Shown here: positions 7,264 to 15,455 of the stretch, piece by piece
Layout of the letters: each line of letters begins with the position of its first letter
How positions within the stretch are numbered: the first letter of the stretch is position 1
Notes under the pieces: model-generated
Seen by the model: only the letters and a program-made list of their open reading frames with translations
Databases searched by the model: none
Told to the model about the DNA's origin: nothing
DNA from: Comamonadaceae bacterium
GTDB lineage: Bacteria > Pseudomonadota > Gammaproteobacteria > Burkholderiales > Burkholderiaceae
Assembly (NCBI GenBank): GCA_947374535.1
Contig: CANCCJ010000017.1
Location: 1 to 43,062, forward strand
Reading direction: 5' to 3'
DNA length: 43,062 bases
Position numbers and translations under genes: made by a program

Positions 7264-9401
7264 AGTTTCTTCTCCAAGAGAATTTGCACGTTGGTCCATG
7301 TGCGGTTCTGGGTGTTGCTGTTTTCTACCACGCTGGTGCTGCTGTACAAACTACCGGTGTTGTAGTTGCGCGGGTCGAGGTTGCTCAAGGTCAAACGCCA
7401 TGCGGTACTGCCATCGACTCGCCACAGACCATACACATCCATCACACGTTTTTGTGACACCGTCAGCCATTGCACATCGCTGGTGCGCGTGGTGTAACCG
7501 GGGTTGTAATTCACGTTGCCGCCAAACGTGAGCGGTACGGCACTCAATCGGTAATCAGCACCCAGGTTAGCGGTCATATCAGGCTGTTGGTCGAGTCGGT
7601 TGTTCGGGCCATCGATGCTGAGTACGCGCGAACGGTAAAAGCTCACATTGCTGCGCAGCTCCACATGCGGCGCATCAGCGATCCATTGGTCCATGCGGAA
7701 CTTCGCTTCTAGCTCTATGCCTTCAGTGATGGCTTCGCTGATGTTTTGTGGGCTAGACAACCAGCGCTGCGTGCTGTTGTCAAAGCTGGTGACGTTGCGA
7801 ATGAGGTTTTGCACACGACGGTGAAAAGCGCTGGCACTCAACACACCGCCTTGCGGCAAATAACGCTCCACCGCCACGTCAAGACCGGTGGCGACTTCTG
7901 GTTTGAGATTAGGGTTGCCAGACACATCGGGGTTGGTGGCGCTGTTTTCATCTCTTGTGTAGGTTCTGCGCGCTAGCAGCGTTGGCATGGTCGGAGTTTT
8001 AAAACTGCGCGTGAGGCTCATACGCACTTGGTCACGACTGTCTGGGTTAGGTCGCCACATGGCATGCAACAAAGGCGTGAACACACTGTTGCGGTTAGAA
8101 ACATCACCGGTGGACAGATTACCTTCAGTGCTCAACGCCTCATAACGTGCGCCCAAATGTGTCGCCCATTGAGGCGTGAACTGCCATTCATCTTGCGAAT
8201 ACAGGGCATAGCGCATCGAGCTTGCATGCAGATCGCCGGCATTGGCATTTTGGTAAGAGCCTGTAACAAGCTGTGTGCGACGAACAGACTCAAGCTCTGA
8301 ACCGCTCACCCACTGATGTCCACCGCCCATGACATTGGTGTACTTACCCCCTAAATTGGCAGAACGATCTTGCGTGCGGGAGCTCTCCGTCAAGCTTGGC
8401 AACAAATTGATGTTGCCGGAGGTTTGTTGATATTCAGAATGGCTATTCCAACCGCCGATGTTGAACTTCCACTCCATATTGCTGTCCGTGGATAACTTGC
8501 GGCGCCATTGGCCGTTCAGTCTAGCGATAGCAAAGTTGTTGTCATTCGCTGTTGTGGCGCTTGTAGAGCCGGTGGTAGCAGGGCTTGATGATGTTTGATC
8601 CGTCATCATCATTCCAGGCGTTGTGCCATGTGACAAAGCGACAAACGGCATCAGTGTGAAAGTCTCGCTTGAATCACCCTTGAGTTGCAAACGGGCCGAG
8701 GCATTGAGGCCTTCGCGGACGTAATGGCTATCGCTCACACGCACACGGGCTGTCCCATCATTACGCGTCAAGTCGTTTTCACTATGATCCGGCGCCGCAT
8801 ACCGATTGACCGACAAGGTGTAGTTTGCCGACCACTTCTCGTCTGCGTGGTACTTCACCAATGAGGCGGTTGGCGAGGCATAACCCCCTTGAAATGAAGA
8901 GCCCACTTTCAACTCGGTGGGCATGCCTTTGCGACCTTCGCGCGTGATGATGTTGATGGTGCCCGCAATGGCTTGCGCCCCTGTTTCGGCGGTGGGTGCA
9001 CGGTAAATCTCCACACGCTCAATCATCTCAGGGGTGAGCGACTCGACGGAGAAACCGGGCGGCACGCGCTCGCCATCGAGCAGAATTTGTGTGTAACCCT
9101 GGCTCATGCCACGCATGCGAATGCCGCTGCCCCGTCCGGGTGCGCCACCCAAGGTGATGCCGGGCATACGCTTCAAAATTTCACCAAGGTTCGAATCACC
9201 TTGACGCTCAATTTCTTCGCGGCCAATCACAATTTTGCTGGCGGTAGATTCGCGGCGTTGCTGCGTATCGTTGTCTCGACCACTGGTGACTTCAATGCGT
9301 CCCATGTCAGCCGCAGGAGCCGCTGCTTGCTGGGCAAAAACGGCAGTGGCACTGAACGCCAAAGGCACGAAAAGGGTTCGGGTGAGGGTCAGAGAATGCA
9401 T
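7260..9401 (-). CDS. TonB-dependent outer-membrane receptor
   Basis: A 713-aa ligand-gated outer-membrane transporter powered by TonB-ExbBD. From the chosen start (MHSLTLTRTLF) there is a signal peptide ending near AVFAQQ, then a plug domain with LGEILKRMPGITLGG, GIRMRGMSQGYTQILLDGERV and IERVEIYRAP, and then a long beta-barrel. The barrel includes the typical SFKTPTMPTL and NPNLKPEVATGLDVAVERY motifs and ends in an aromatic-rich strand. Family members import iron chelates, cobalamin, metals or sugars; the ligand cannot be read from sequence, and no Fur-box-like site is obvious in the 71-bp gap to minC. It shares an operon with the hydrolase downstream. An upstream start at 9467 would spoil the signal peptide. 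Confidence 0.9.
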   Translation of the reverse strand: MHSLTLTRTLFVPLAFSATAVFAQQAAAPAADMGRIEVTSGRDNDTQQRRESTASKIVIGREEIERQGDSNLGEILKRMPGITLGGAPGRGSGIRMRGMSQGYTQILLDGERVPPGFSVESLTPEMIERVEIYRAPTAETGAQAIAGTINIITREGRKGMPTELKVGSSFQGGYASPTASLVKYHADEKWSANYTLSVNRYAAPDHSENDLTRNDGTARVRVSDSHYVREGLNASARLQLKGDSSETFTLMPFVALSHGTTPGMMMTDQTSSSPATTGSTSATTANDNNFAIARLNGQWRRKLSTDSNMEWKFNIGGWNSHSEYQQTSGNINLLPSLTESSRTQDRSANLGGKYTNVMGGGHQWVSGSELESVRRTQLVTGSYQNANAGDLHASSMRYALYSQDEWQFTPQWATHLGARYEALSTEGNLSTGDVSNRNSVFTPLLHAMWRPNPDSRDQVRMSLTRSFKTPTMPTLLARRTYTRDENSATNPDVSGNPNLKPEVATGLDVAVERYLPQGGVLSASAFHRRVQNLIRNVTSFDNSTQRWLSSPQNISEAITEGIELEAKFRMDQWIADAPHVELRSNVSFYRSRVLSIDGPNNRLDQQPDMTANLGADYRLSAVPLTFGGNVNYNPGYTTRTSDVQWLTVSQKRVMDVYGLWRVDGSTAWRLTLSNLDPRNYNTGSLYSSTSVVENSNTQNRTWTNVQILLEKKL

Positions 9402-9472
9402 CGCAAAAAGTTTACCGAGGTATGAATGCCCTTGCCGTGTAAAGTTCAGGTTTTCTTTTTGATGCACCTGCT

Positions 9473-10213
9473 ATGAGCCAAGCCTCCGCGCCACACGCCT
9501 ACGAAATCAAAAGTGCCTCGTTGCCCTTGGTGTCTTTTCTCCTCAAAAATCCCGACATTTCGGCCTTGCAGGCAGATATGTCGCGCCGCTTGGGGGCAAC
9601 GCCTGACTTCTTTGACAACGACCCCGTGGTGATTGATCTGAGCGCCTTGGAAGACCCCCATGGTGTGCTCGACCTCCCTTCGGTGTGCCTCATGTTGCGG
9701 ACTCACCGCATGCTGCCGGTGGCGGTTCGCGGCGCGAATGAACACCAATTAGCTAACGCGCACAAAGCAGGCTTGTTTGAAGCTCGCGACTTGAGCATCC
9801 AAACTCCAGCGACAGCTCGCGTCGAAACCGTCGTGCAAGAAGTGATACGCGAAGTTGAAGTCGTGCGCGAAGTGCAAACTGGCGGTGCTGCCATGATCAT
9901 CGACAAACCGCTTCGCTCTGGCCAGCATGTGTACGCCAAAGGCCGCGATTTGATTGTGCTGGCCATGGTCAACCCCGGCGCCGAAATCATGGCGGATGGC
10001 CACATCCATGTTTATGCCCCCCTGCGCGGCAAAGCCATTGCAGGTGCGCGCGGTGATGTGCAGGCGCGTATCTTCACTTCTTGCCTAGAAGCCGAGCTGA
10101 TTTCGATTGCTGGCACTTACCGCACGAGCGACACACCGCTGCCACCAGAAGTCGCCGGAAAGCGTGCGCAAATCAGCCTTCAAGACGATAAGTTGGTGAT
10201 GCAAGCACTGTAA
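9473..10213 (+). CDS. minC: septum site-determining protein MinC
   Basis: Inhibitor of FtsZ ring assembly away from mid-cell. The 246-aa protein has an N-terminal FtsZ-antagonising domain (about residues 1-110, SFLLKNPDISALQADM). A charged linker rich in V, E and R (ETVVQEVIREVEVVREV) joins it to the C-terminal beta-helix domain (GQHVYAKGRDLIVLAMVNPGAE, HIHVYAPLRGKAIAGARG) that binds MinD and FtsZ. It is the first gene of minCDE. The 71-bp gap to the divergent receptor gene must contain its promoter; no strong Shine-Dalgarno sequence is visible. Confidence 0.95.
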   Translation: MSQASAPHAYEIKSASLPLVSFLLKNPDISALQADMSRRLGATPDFFDNDPVVIDLSALEDPHGVLDLPSVCLMLRTHRMLPVAVRGANEHQLANAHKAGLFEARDLSIQTPATARVETVVQEVIREVEVVREVQTGGAAMIIDKPLRSGQHVYAKGRDLIVLAMVNPGAEIMADGHIHVYAPLRGKAIAGARGDVQARIFTSCLEAELISIAGTYRTSDTPLPPEVAGKRAQISLQDDKLVMQAL

Positions 10214-10253
10214 AATTGCGAATTAATTTTTAGAACAACCTAGGGCTTTCTAC

Positions 10254-11069
10254 ATGACAAAAATCGTGGTGGTGACTTCTGGCAAAGGCGGCGTGGGCAA
10301 GACCACAACCAGCGCCAGTTTTTCCTCTGGCCTCGCTTTGCGTGGCTTCAAAACGGTGGTCATCGACTTTGACGTTGGCCTGCGTAACCTGGACCTCATC
10401 ATGGGTTGCGAGCGTCGCGTGGTGTATGACTTCATCAACGTTATCAACGGAGAAGCCACGCTGAACCAATCTTTGATCAAAGACAAGCAATGCGACAACT
10501 TGTTCGTGTTGGCTGCCTCACAAACGCGTGACAAAGACGCCCTCACCAAAGAAGGTGTGGAGCGCGTGTTGAACGAGCTCAAAGGCATGAAGTTCGACTA
10601 CATCGTGTGCGACTCCCCTGCCGGTATCGAAGTGGGCGCCATGATGGCCATGCACTTCGCTGACGAAGCTTTGGTGGTGACCAACCCGGAAGTGTCTTCG
10701 GTGCGCGACTCTGACCGCATCTTGGGCATGCTCAGCAGCAAAACACAACGCGCCATTGATGGTGACACGCCGATCAAAGAACACCTGCTCATCACGCGTT
10801 ACAACCCGAGCCGCGTGGAAGAAGGCCACATGCTGTCGCTGGACGACATTCAAGACATCTTGCGTATTCCATTGATCGGCGTGATCCCCGAATCTGAAAC
10901 CGTGTTGACCGCATCCAACCAAGGTTTGCCAGCGGTTCATTTGGACAACACCGATGTGTCTGAGGCCTACAAAGACGTGATCAGCCGCTTCTTGGGTGAA
11001 GAAGTGCCCATGCGTTTCACTGAGCACGTCAAACCAGGTTTGTTCAAACGCATTTTTGGTGGGAAGTAA
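10254..11069 (+). CDS. minD: septum site-determining ATPase MinD
   Basis: Membrane-associated ATPase that carries MinC to the cell poles and oscillates with MinE. The 271-aa protein has the deviant Walker A motif GKGGVGKTT (residues 10-18, signature Lys11 and catalytic Lys16), the switch region DFDVGLRNLD and the Walker B region DYIVCDSPAGIE. It ends in the amphipathic membrane-targeting helix PGLFKRIFGGK. It lies 40 bases after minC and 3 bases before minE, as expected for one message. Confidence 0.97.
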   Translation: MTKIVVVTSGKGGVGKTTTSASFSSGLALRGFKTVVIDFDVGLRNLDLIMGCERRVVYDFINVINGEATLNQSLIKDKQCDNLFVLAASQTRDKDALTKEGVERVLNELKGMKFDYIVCDSPAGIEVGAMMAMHFADEALVVTNPEVSSVRDSDRILGMLSSKTQRAIDGDTPIKEHLLITRYNPSRVEEGHMLSLDDIQDILRIPLIGVIPESETVLTASNQGLPAVHLDNTDVSEAYKDVISRFLGEEVPMRFTEHVKPGLFKRIFGGK

Positions 11070-11072
11070 GAC

Positions 11073-11324
11073 ATGTCGTTGCTCTCTTTTTTACTCGGTG
11101 AAAAGAAAAAAACAGCCAACGTTGCCAAAGAACGTTTGCAGTTCATCCTGACGCATGAGCGTTCGGGCCGCAATGCACAGCCTGACTACTTGCCCGCTTT
11201 GCAGCGCGACTTGGTGGCTGTGCTTTCCAAATACGTGAAGATCAATCCAGATGACATCAAAGTCAATTTGGAGCGCCACGACAACCTCGAAGTGCTCGAA
11301 GTCAAAATCGAACTGCCCGAGTGA
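11073..11324 (+). CDS. minE: cell division topological specificity factor MinE
   Basis: An 83-aa protein that stimulates the MinD ATPase and restricts MinC inhibition to the poles. The N-terminal membrane-targeting segment (MSLLSFLLG) is followed by the anti-MinCD helix ([14 protein letters not shown]). The topological specificity domain ([17 protein letters not shown]...VLEVKIELP) comes after it. The length is normal. It closes the min operon and is followed by a strong terminator. Confidence 0.96.
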   Translation: MSLLSFLLGEKKKTANVAKERLQFILTHERSGRNAQPDYLPALQRDLVAVLSKYVKINPDDIKVNLERHDNLEVLEVKIELPE

Positions 11325-11345
11325 GGTTTTGAATCTCCCAAAAAC

Positions 11346-11371
11346 AAAAAGCGTCCCGCGGGACGCTTTTT
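11346..11371. terminator. bidirectional rho-independent terminator after minE
   Basis: AAAAAGCGTCCC, a GC loop and GGGACGCTTTTT form a perfect stem with A and T runs on either side. It sits 21 bases after the minE stop and also just past the 3' end of the small convergent gene at 11400-11570. Confidence 0.9.
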
Positions 11372-11399
11372 ATTTGGCTTTCGCAAGCAGAAGATGGAA

Positions 11400-11570
11400 T
11401 TAACCGCCTTTGTTTGAACGCTTACCAGGGTTCTTTTTGCTACGTGTCGCAACACCGCGCTCAAGACTCACGCGTTGACCGCGACCACCGGTGCGCAGCA
11501 TGGTGCCTGGCAATGGTGTAGGTGCTGGTGAGCGTTTGCGGTCGGCTTCGGTGACGATTTTGTTTCCCAT
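11400..11570 (-). CDS. small basic hypothetical protein
   Basis: A 56-aa protein starting MGNKIVTEADRKRSPAP, rich in Arg, Lys, Gly and Pro and without any hydrophobic segment. I do not recognise a family with certainty, though the composition is that of a nucleic-acid-binding or intrinsically disordered protein. Support for a real gene is an ATG behind GGAAA at 7 bases, its own space between minE and the next gene, and a shared terminator at its 3' end. A TTG four codons upstream is an unlikely alternative start. The chance of a spurious open frame remains. Confidence 0.55.
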   Translation of the reverse strand: MGNKIVTEADRKRSPAPTPLPGTMLRTGGRGQRVSLERGVATRSKKNPGKRSNKGG

Positions 11571-11668
11571 GAAATTTTCCAAATAAAAAGTTACAGCCTC
11601 TAATTAGGCCACATGTTCAGCGTATTTTCGCATGTAACCACCCATAATCCTTGCAAAGAAGGTGATTT

Positions 11669-12268
11669 ATGAACCCAAAGATCAGTGAATTGTTGGCCCG
11701 TATCCAACAAATGGAGTTAGAGATCGAGCAAGAGATGAAGCGCCGACGCGCTGAACTGCAAGCCGACTTCGAGGAGAAGCGCGTCAAGTTTGAACATGAG
11801 GTCTTGGAGCAACAACGCCGCTTCAAAACCGGCATCGTCAAATACATGCTCTCGGCTAACTTACTCAGTGTCTTAACCGCGCCCGTGATTTACATGGTGC
11901 TTGTGCCCATGCTGCTGCTCGACATCTCTGTCACGGTGTATCAGCACATATGCTTTCGCGCCTACGGCATCCCGCGCGTCAAACGCAGCGACTACTTTGT
12001 GTATGACCGGGCGCATTTGGCTTATCTAAACTTGATTGAAAAAATCAATTGTGGCTACTGTTCTTATGGCAGCGGTCTCATGGCTTATGCACGCGAAATC
12101 GTGGCGCGCACCGAGCAGTACTGGTGCCCGATCAAGCACGCACGCAAGGTCATGGCGGCACATCCTTACTACACTGGGTTCGTGGATTTTGGCGATGCTG
12201 AAAGTTACCAGCGTGAACTCGAAAACCTGCGCGCAAGTCTGACCAAACTCAACAACACACCCGAATAA
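11669..12268 (+). CDS. conserved hypothetical protein: coiled coil, membrane segment, Cys motif
   Basis: A 199-aa protein of unknown function. Residues 1-55 are a highly charged helix likely to form a coiled coil (EIEQEMKRRRAELQADFEEK). A hydrophobic stretch at about 59-85 (LLSVLTAPVIYMVLVPMLLL) looks like a membrane hairpin or single span. The C-terminal half is soluble and contains CGYCSYGSG followed by a third Cys in EQYWCPIKHARK, which could bind metal or form disulfides. The sequence has the look of a widely conserved family rather than a random frame. GAAGG stands 7 bases before the ATG. slyX follows 14 bases after its stop, so they are probably co-transcribed. Confidence 0.75.
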   Translation: MNPKISELLARIQQMELEIEQEMKRRRAELQADFEEKRVKFEHEVLEQQRRFKTGIVKYMLSANLLSVLTAPVIYMVLVPMLLLDISVTVYQHICFRAYGIPRVKRSDYFVYDRAHLAYLNLIEKINCGYCSYGSGLMAYAREIVARTEQYWCPIKHARKVMAAHPYYTGFVDFGDAESYQRELENLRASLTKLNNTPE

Positions 12269-12282
12269 CGCGCCCCCGTCTC

Positions 12283-12498
12283 ATGCCCAACACAAACATT
12301 GACAAACGCCTGATGGATTTAGAAATCAAGGCCAGTTTCACCGAGGACTTGGTGGAGCAACTCAACCAAACCATTTTTCAACAGCAACAGCAAATCGATG
12401 CACTTATTCGTGAGGTCAGCCATTTGCGTCAACAAGCGCCCGATGGTGGATCTGGCAGTTTCCGAAACCTACGTGATGAGTTACCTCCCCACTATTGA
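12283..12498 (+). CDS. slyX: SlyX family protein
   Basis: A 71-aa coiled-coil protein. The segments DLEIKASFTEDLVEQLNQ and QQQQQIDALIREVSHLRQQ and the terminal DELPPHY are the family signature. SlyX is found throughout proteobacteria but its molecular role is not known. The length is normal. It lies immediately downstream of the coiled-coil membrane protein, suggesting a shared message. Confidence 0.88.
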   Translation: MPNTNIDKRLMDLEIKASFTEDLVEQLNQTIFQQQQQIDALIREVSHLRQQAPDGGSGSFRNLRDELPPHY

Positions 12499-12625
12499 GC
12501 GCATGCAAGACCTATCGGCGAGCGATCTACGTGAGCTCGCTCTCTTTATGTTGTACAGGCTGAGTGCCTATGCCGTGATCAACCTGATCGATGACGCAGC
12601 CATGCTGTCCCTTGTATTCGTTTGA
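12476..12625 (+). CDS. possible small protein overlapping the end of slyX
   Basis: A 49-codon frame, MSYLPTIERMQDLSASDLRE, then a hydrophobic C-terminal half (ALFMLYRLSAYAVINLIDDAAM). It begins 23 bases inside slyX in another frame and ends 20 bases before the next gene. It fills a gap that otherwise holds nothing recognisable. No good Shine-Dalgarno sequence precedes it and I recognise no family, so it may be chance. Confidence 0.25.
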   Translation: MSYLPTIERMQDLSASDLRELALFMLYRLSAYAVINLIDDAAMLSLVFV

Positions 12626-12645
12626 ACTTCAAAAAGGAAAACCCA

Positions 12646-13245
12646 ATGACAAAAACAGTGGATTACTACATGGCCCCTCAAAGCCCTTGGACGTATTTGG
12701 GGCATGAACGTTTTGTGCAAATCGCCAAGGCGGCAGGCGCCATCGTGCGCGTGATGCCGATGGACTTAGGTAAAGTTTTTCCCATCTCCGGCGGCCTGCC
12801 GTTGGGCAAACGTGCGCCTCAACGCCAAGCATACCGACTGGTGGAGCTGACACGTTTCAGCAATGCACTCAACCTTCCGCTGAACCTGCACCCCAAGTTT
12901 TTTCCAGTCTCGGGTGACGCAGCTGCACGACTCATCATTGCGGTCGACATGCACCATGGCACGGATGCAGCGTTGACGCTAGCAGGTGCAGTTCTGTCGG
13001 CTGTTTGGCATGAAGAACGCGACATCGCCGACACCAGTACCTTGGCAGCCTTGCTGATCGAACACAAGTTTGATGCTGCTTGCCTCGCGTTGTCCAACAC
13101 GCCCGAGGTGCAAACCCGCTACGACAACGACACGCAAAGCGCCATCGACACGCAAGTATTCGGTGCACCAAGCTATGTGATAGATGGCGAGATGTTTTGG
13201 GGCCAAGACCGTCTGGACTTTGTGGCACAAAAACTTCAAGCATAA
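12646..13245 (+). CDS. DsbA-fold 2-hydroxychromene-2-carboxylate isomerase family protein
   Basis: A 199-aa protein of the kappa-class GST/DsbA-like group that includes NahD. The N-terminal thioredoxin strand TVDYYMAPQSPWTYLGHERF carries a serine where DsbA has its CXXC, as in the isomerases. The C-terminal FGAPSYVIDGEMFWGQDRLDFV is the family's cis-Pro block. NahD-type enzymes use glutathione to isomerise an intermediate of naphthalene breakdown, but no aromatic-degradation cluster is present here, so the substrate is open. ATG follows AAAAAGGAAA, which fixes the start; an upstream frame start at 12622 is not needed. Confidence 0.85.
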   Translation: MTKTVDYYMAPQSPWTYLGHERFVQIAKAAGAIVRVMPMDLGKVFPISGGLPLGKRAPQRQAYRLVELTRFSNALNLPLNLHPKFFPVSGDAAARLIIAVDMHHGTDAALTLAGAVLSAVWHEERDIADTSTLAALLIEHKFDAACLALSNTPEVQTRYDNDTQSAIDTQVFGAPSYVIDGEMFWGQDRLDFVAQKLQA

Positions 13246-13261
13246 AACAAGCCCACAAACA

Positions 13262-13307
13262 ATTCAGCCACCGGAGTTGCACACAAGGTGCAACGCGGTG
13301 GCTGAAT
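13262..13307. terminator. long nested hairpin between convergent genes
   Basis: A 12-bp outer stem (13262-13273 with 13296-13307, ATTCAGCCACCG and its complement) encloses a 7-bp inner stem (13276-13282 with 13288-13294, GTTGCAC and GTGCAAC) around a 5-base loop. It sits between the isomerase gene and the helicase gene, which face each other. No long T run follows, so it may act as a transcript end or stabiliser more than a classical terminator. Confidence 0.55.
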
Positions 13308-13327
13308 GCCGTTTGAGCGGAAGCTAA

Positions 13328-15244
13328 TTAACGGGGTGTGCGTGGCTTAGGTGCGCGTTTTTTAGCATCAAAACCGCCACCAAACGATTTACCAGCTGGA
13401 CGTGCAGGCTTGTCGAAAGGTGTGCGACCGGCTTCAAATGGAGCGCGTGGGCCGCGTGCTGGTGCACGGTCATCAAAGCTGCGCGGTGCGCGATCTTCAA
13501 AGCTACGCGGGGCACCGAAGTTGCCACGCGGTGCGCCTTGACCTTCGCCAAAGTTGCCGCGAGGGGCACCTTGGCGTGGCTCGAACGAGTTACCACGACG
13601 GTCATCGAAACGGTTGTTTTCTTGTGGACGACCTTCAAAGCGGTTGTCTGAGCGACCTTCTGAACGTGGCTCGAAGCGGCCTTGGCCGTTGCCTTCAAAG
13701 CGTCCACCGCCACCACCAAACTTGTTGCCTCCGCCGAAACCGCCACGACCACCACCGCCGCCGAACTTGCCGCCGCCTTTGCGATCGTAGTCACGGCCGG
13801 CACCGCCGCGTTGTTCAACGCGTTGGGTAGGTTCCATGCCTGGAATCACTTCAGCCGTGAACTGTTGGCGTGTGTAGGCTTCGATGTCGTAAATTTTGCG
13901 CTTGTCGCGGAACTCAGCCAAGGTCACAGCCAAGCCATCTCGGCCTGCACGACCGGTACGGCCAATGCGGTGGGTGTAATCCTCAGACTTCATAGGCAAG
14001 CCAAAGTTGAACACGTGGGTCACGGTAGGCACGTCAATGCCACGGGCAGCCACGTCGGTAGCGACCAAGAACTGCACTTGACCTTGGCGCAAAGCCATCA
14101 AGCGGCGGTTACGCAAGCCTTGGCTCAACGCGCCGTGCAATGCCACAGCCGAGAAACCTTCTTGTTGCAAATCATTGGCCAAGCCGTCGCACTCGATTTG
14201 GGTGCTGGCGAAGATGATGGCTTGGTTGATGGTGGTATCACGCAAGAGGTGATCCAACAAACGGCGCTTGTGTTGCGCGTTATCTGCCCAATGCAGAATT
14301 TGACGAATGTTGCTGTGCTTTTCTTGTGGAGAGTCGATTTGCACGCGTTGAGGTTGACGCATGACGCGTGTGGCCAACTGCTGAATGCGCGGCGCAAATG
14401 TGGCGCTGAACATCATGGTTTGCTTGCGGTCGATGGTGAGCTGGTTGATTTCAGCCAAGTCGTCCGAGAACCCGAGGTCCAACATGCGGTCGGCTTCGTC
14501 CACCACCAAGAATTGAACTTTGTCCAACTTGATTTGCATGGAACGCTGTAAGTCGAGCAAACGGCCAGGTGTGGCCACCACCAAATCAGCGTTTTGCAGT
14601 TTGGCGATTTGCAACTGGTAAGGCATGCCGCCCACCACGTTGGCAACGCGCAAACCACGGCAATGCTTGACCAAATCGATGGCGTCGTGCGCGACTTGTT
14701 GAGCCAATTCGCGGGTTGGGCAAACGATCAAGGCGCCAGGTGTGGGAGCTTTGAAGTTGCGTGTGTTTGTGGGGTCTTTGCGTTTGGCGCGTTTGGGTGG
14801 CTCTTCGCCATTGGCGGCAGCGTCAGCCACAAGCTTGTCCCAAGCGGCTTTGTCAGCGGCTTCGGCTTGCGCTTGCTGCTGGAGCAAGGTGTGCAAGACG
14901 GGCAACAAGAAGGCGGCTGTTTTACCGCTACCTGTTTGACTAGACACCATCAAGTCGATGAAGCCAGCTTTGGCATCTGCGTTGGCTGAGGGCAAAGCCA
15001 AAGGAATGGTTTTGAGTTGAACGGTGGTGGGTTGGGTGTAGCCGAGGTCGGCCACAGCTTGAACCAGTTCAGGGGCCAAGCCCAGTTCGACGAAGCCGTT
15101 AGGCACGTCGGCTTGAGGCGCTTGAGCTTCAGCGTGAGCAACTTCAGGTGTGTGAACGCCCTCAGTAGACACTGCGTCTTGAGCAGGAATAGAAATAGTT
15201 TCGGCAGGCGCAAATTCGCCTGTCACATTTAAAGTGTCAGTCAT
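13328..15244 (-). CDS. DEAD-box ATP-dependent RNA helicase (RhlE-like)
   Basis: A 638-aa RNA helicase of ribosome assembly or RNA decay. Motifs in order: Q motif GYTQPTTVQLKTIPLAL, QTGSGKT near 103-109, PTRELAQQ, TPGRLLDL, VDEADRMLDLGF, FSATF and HRIGRTGRAGRDG. A charged insert of about 45 residues between motifs I and Ia (near 122-168) is unusual. The last 150 or so residues are a Gly/Arg/Phe-rich disordered tail with RGG- and FEGR-type repeats, probably an RNA-binding region, ending in a basic tip. The start MTDTLNVTGE follows GAGAAAA. The 211-bp leader region up to orn (15245-15455) holds no gene I can support. Confidence 0.9.
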   Translation of the reverse strand: MTDTLNVTGEFAPAETISIPAQDAVSTEGVHTPEVAHAEAQAPQADVPNGFVELGLAPELVQAVADLGYTQPTTVQLKTIPLALPSANADAKAGFIDLMVSSQTGSGKTAAFLLPVLHTLLQQQAQAEAADKAAWDKLVADAAANGEEPPKRAKRKDPTNTRNFKAPTPGALIVCPTRELAQQVAHDAIDLVKHCRGLRVANVVGGMPYQLQIAKLQNADLVVATPGRLLDLQRSMQIKLDKVQFLVVDEADRMLDLGFSDDLAEINQLTIDRKQTMMFSATFAPRIQQLATRVMRQPQRVQIDSPQEKHSNIRQILHWADNAQHKRRLLDHLLRDTTINQAIIFASTQIECDGLANDLQQEGFSAVALHGALSQGLRNRRLMALRQGQVQFLVATDVAARGIDVPTVTHVFNFGLPMKSEDYTHRIGRTGRAGRDGLAVTLAEFRDKRKIYDIEAYTRQQFTAEVIPGMEPTQRVEQRGGAGRDYDRKGGGKFGGGGGRGGFGGGNKFGGGGGRFEGNGQGRFEPRSEGRSDNRFEGRPQENNRFDDRRGNSFEPRQGAPRGNFGEGQGAPRGNFGAPRSFEDRAPRSFDDRAPARGPRAPFEAGRTPFDKPARPAGKSFGGGFDAKKRAPKPRTPR

Positions 15245-15455
15245 GATTTTTTCTCGCACGTGAGCGCCGCAAGTTGTGCGGCTGCTCCGTTCTAGGTTAA
15301 AAAACATCAACCATCAAACGGAACCTGCTCTGACCCGCTAGGGGTTTATCAGTGCTTGGGGCTCATTTAGCGAGCCCGGTGAATGAAGGGAGATGTACAA
15401 ATTCACTACGTTGTGTAGCGAAGACAGCAATTATGGCACGAATTCGGGTTTTCAC

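Noticed and set aside
13324..13818. 164-codon Ala/Val/His-rich frame on the minus strand
   Set aside because: Same strand as the DEAD-box helicase but in another frame of its Gly/Arg-repeat tail; low-complexity by-product of the repeats.
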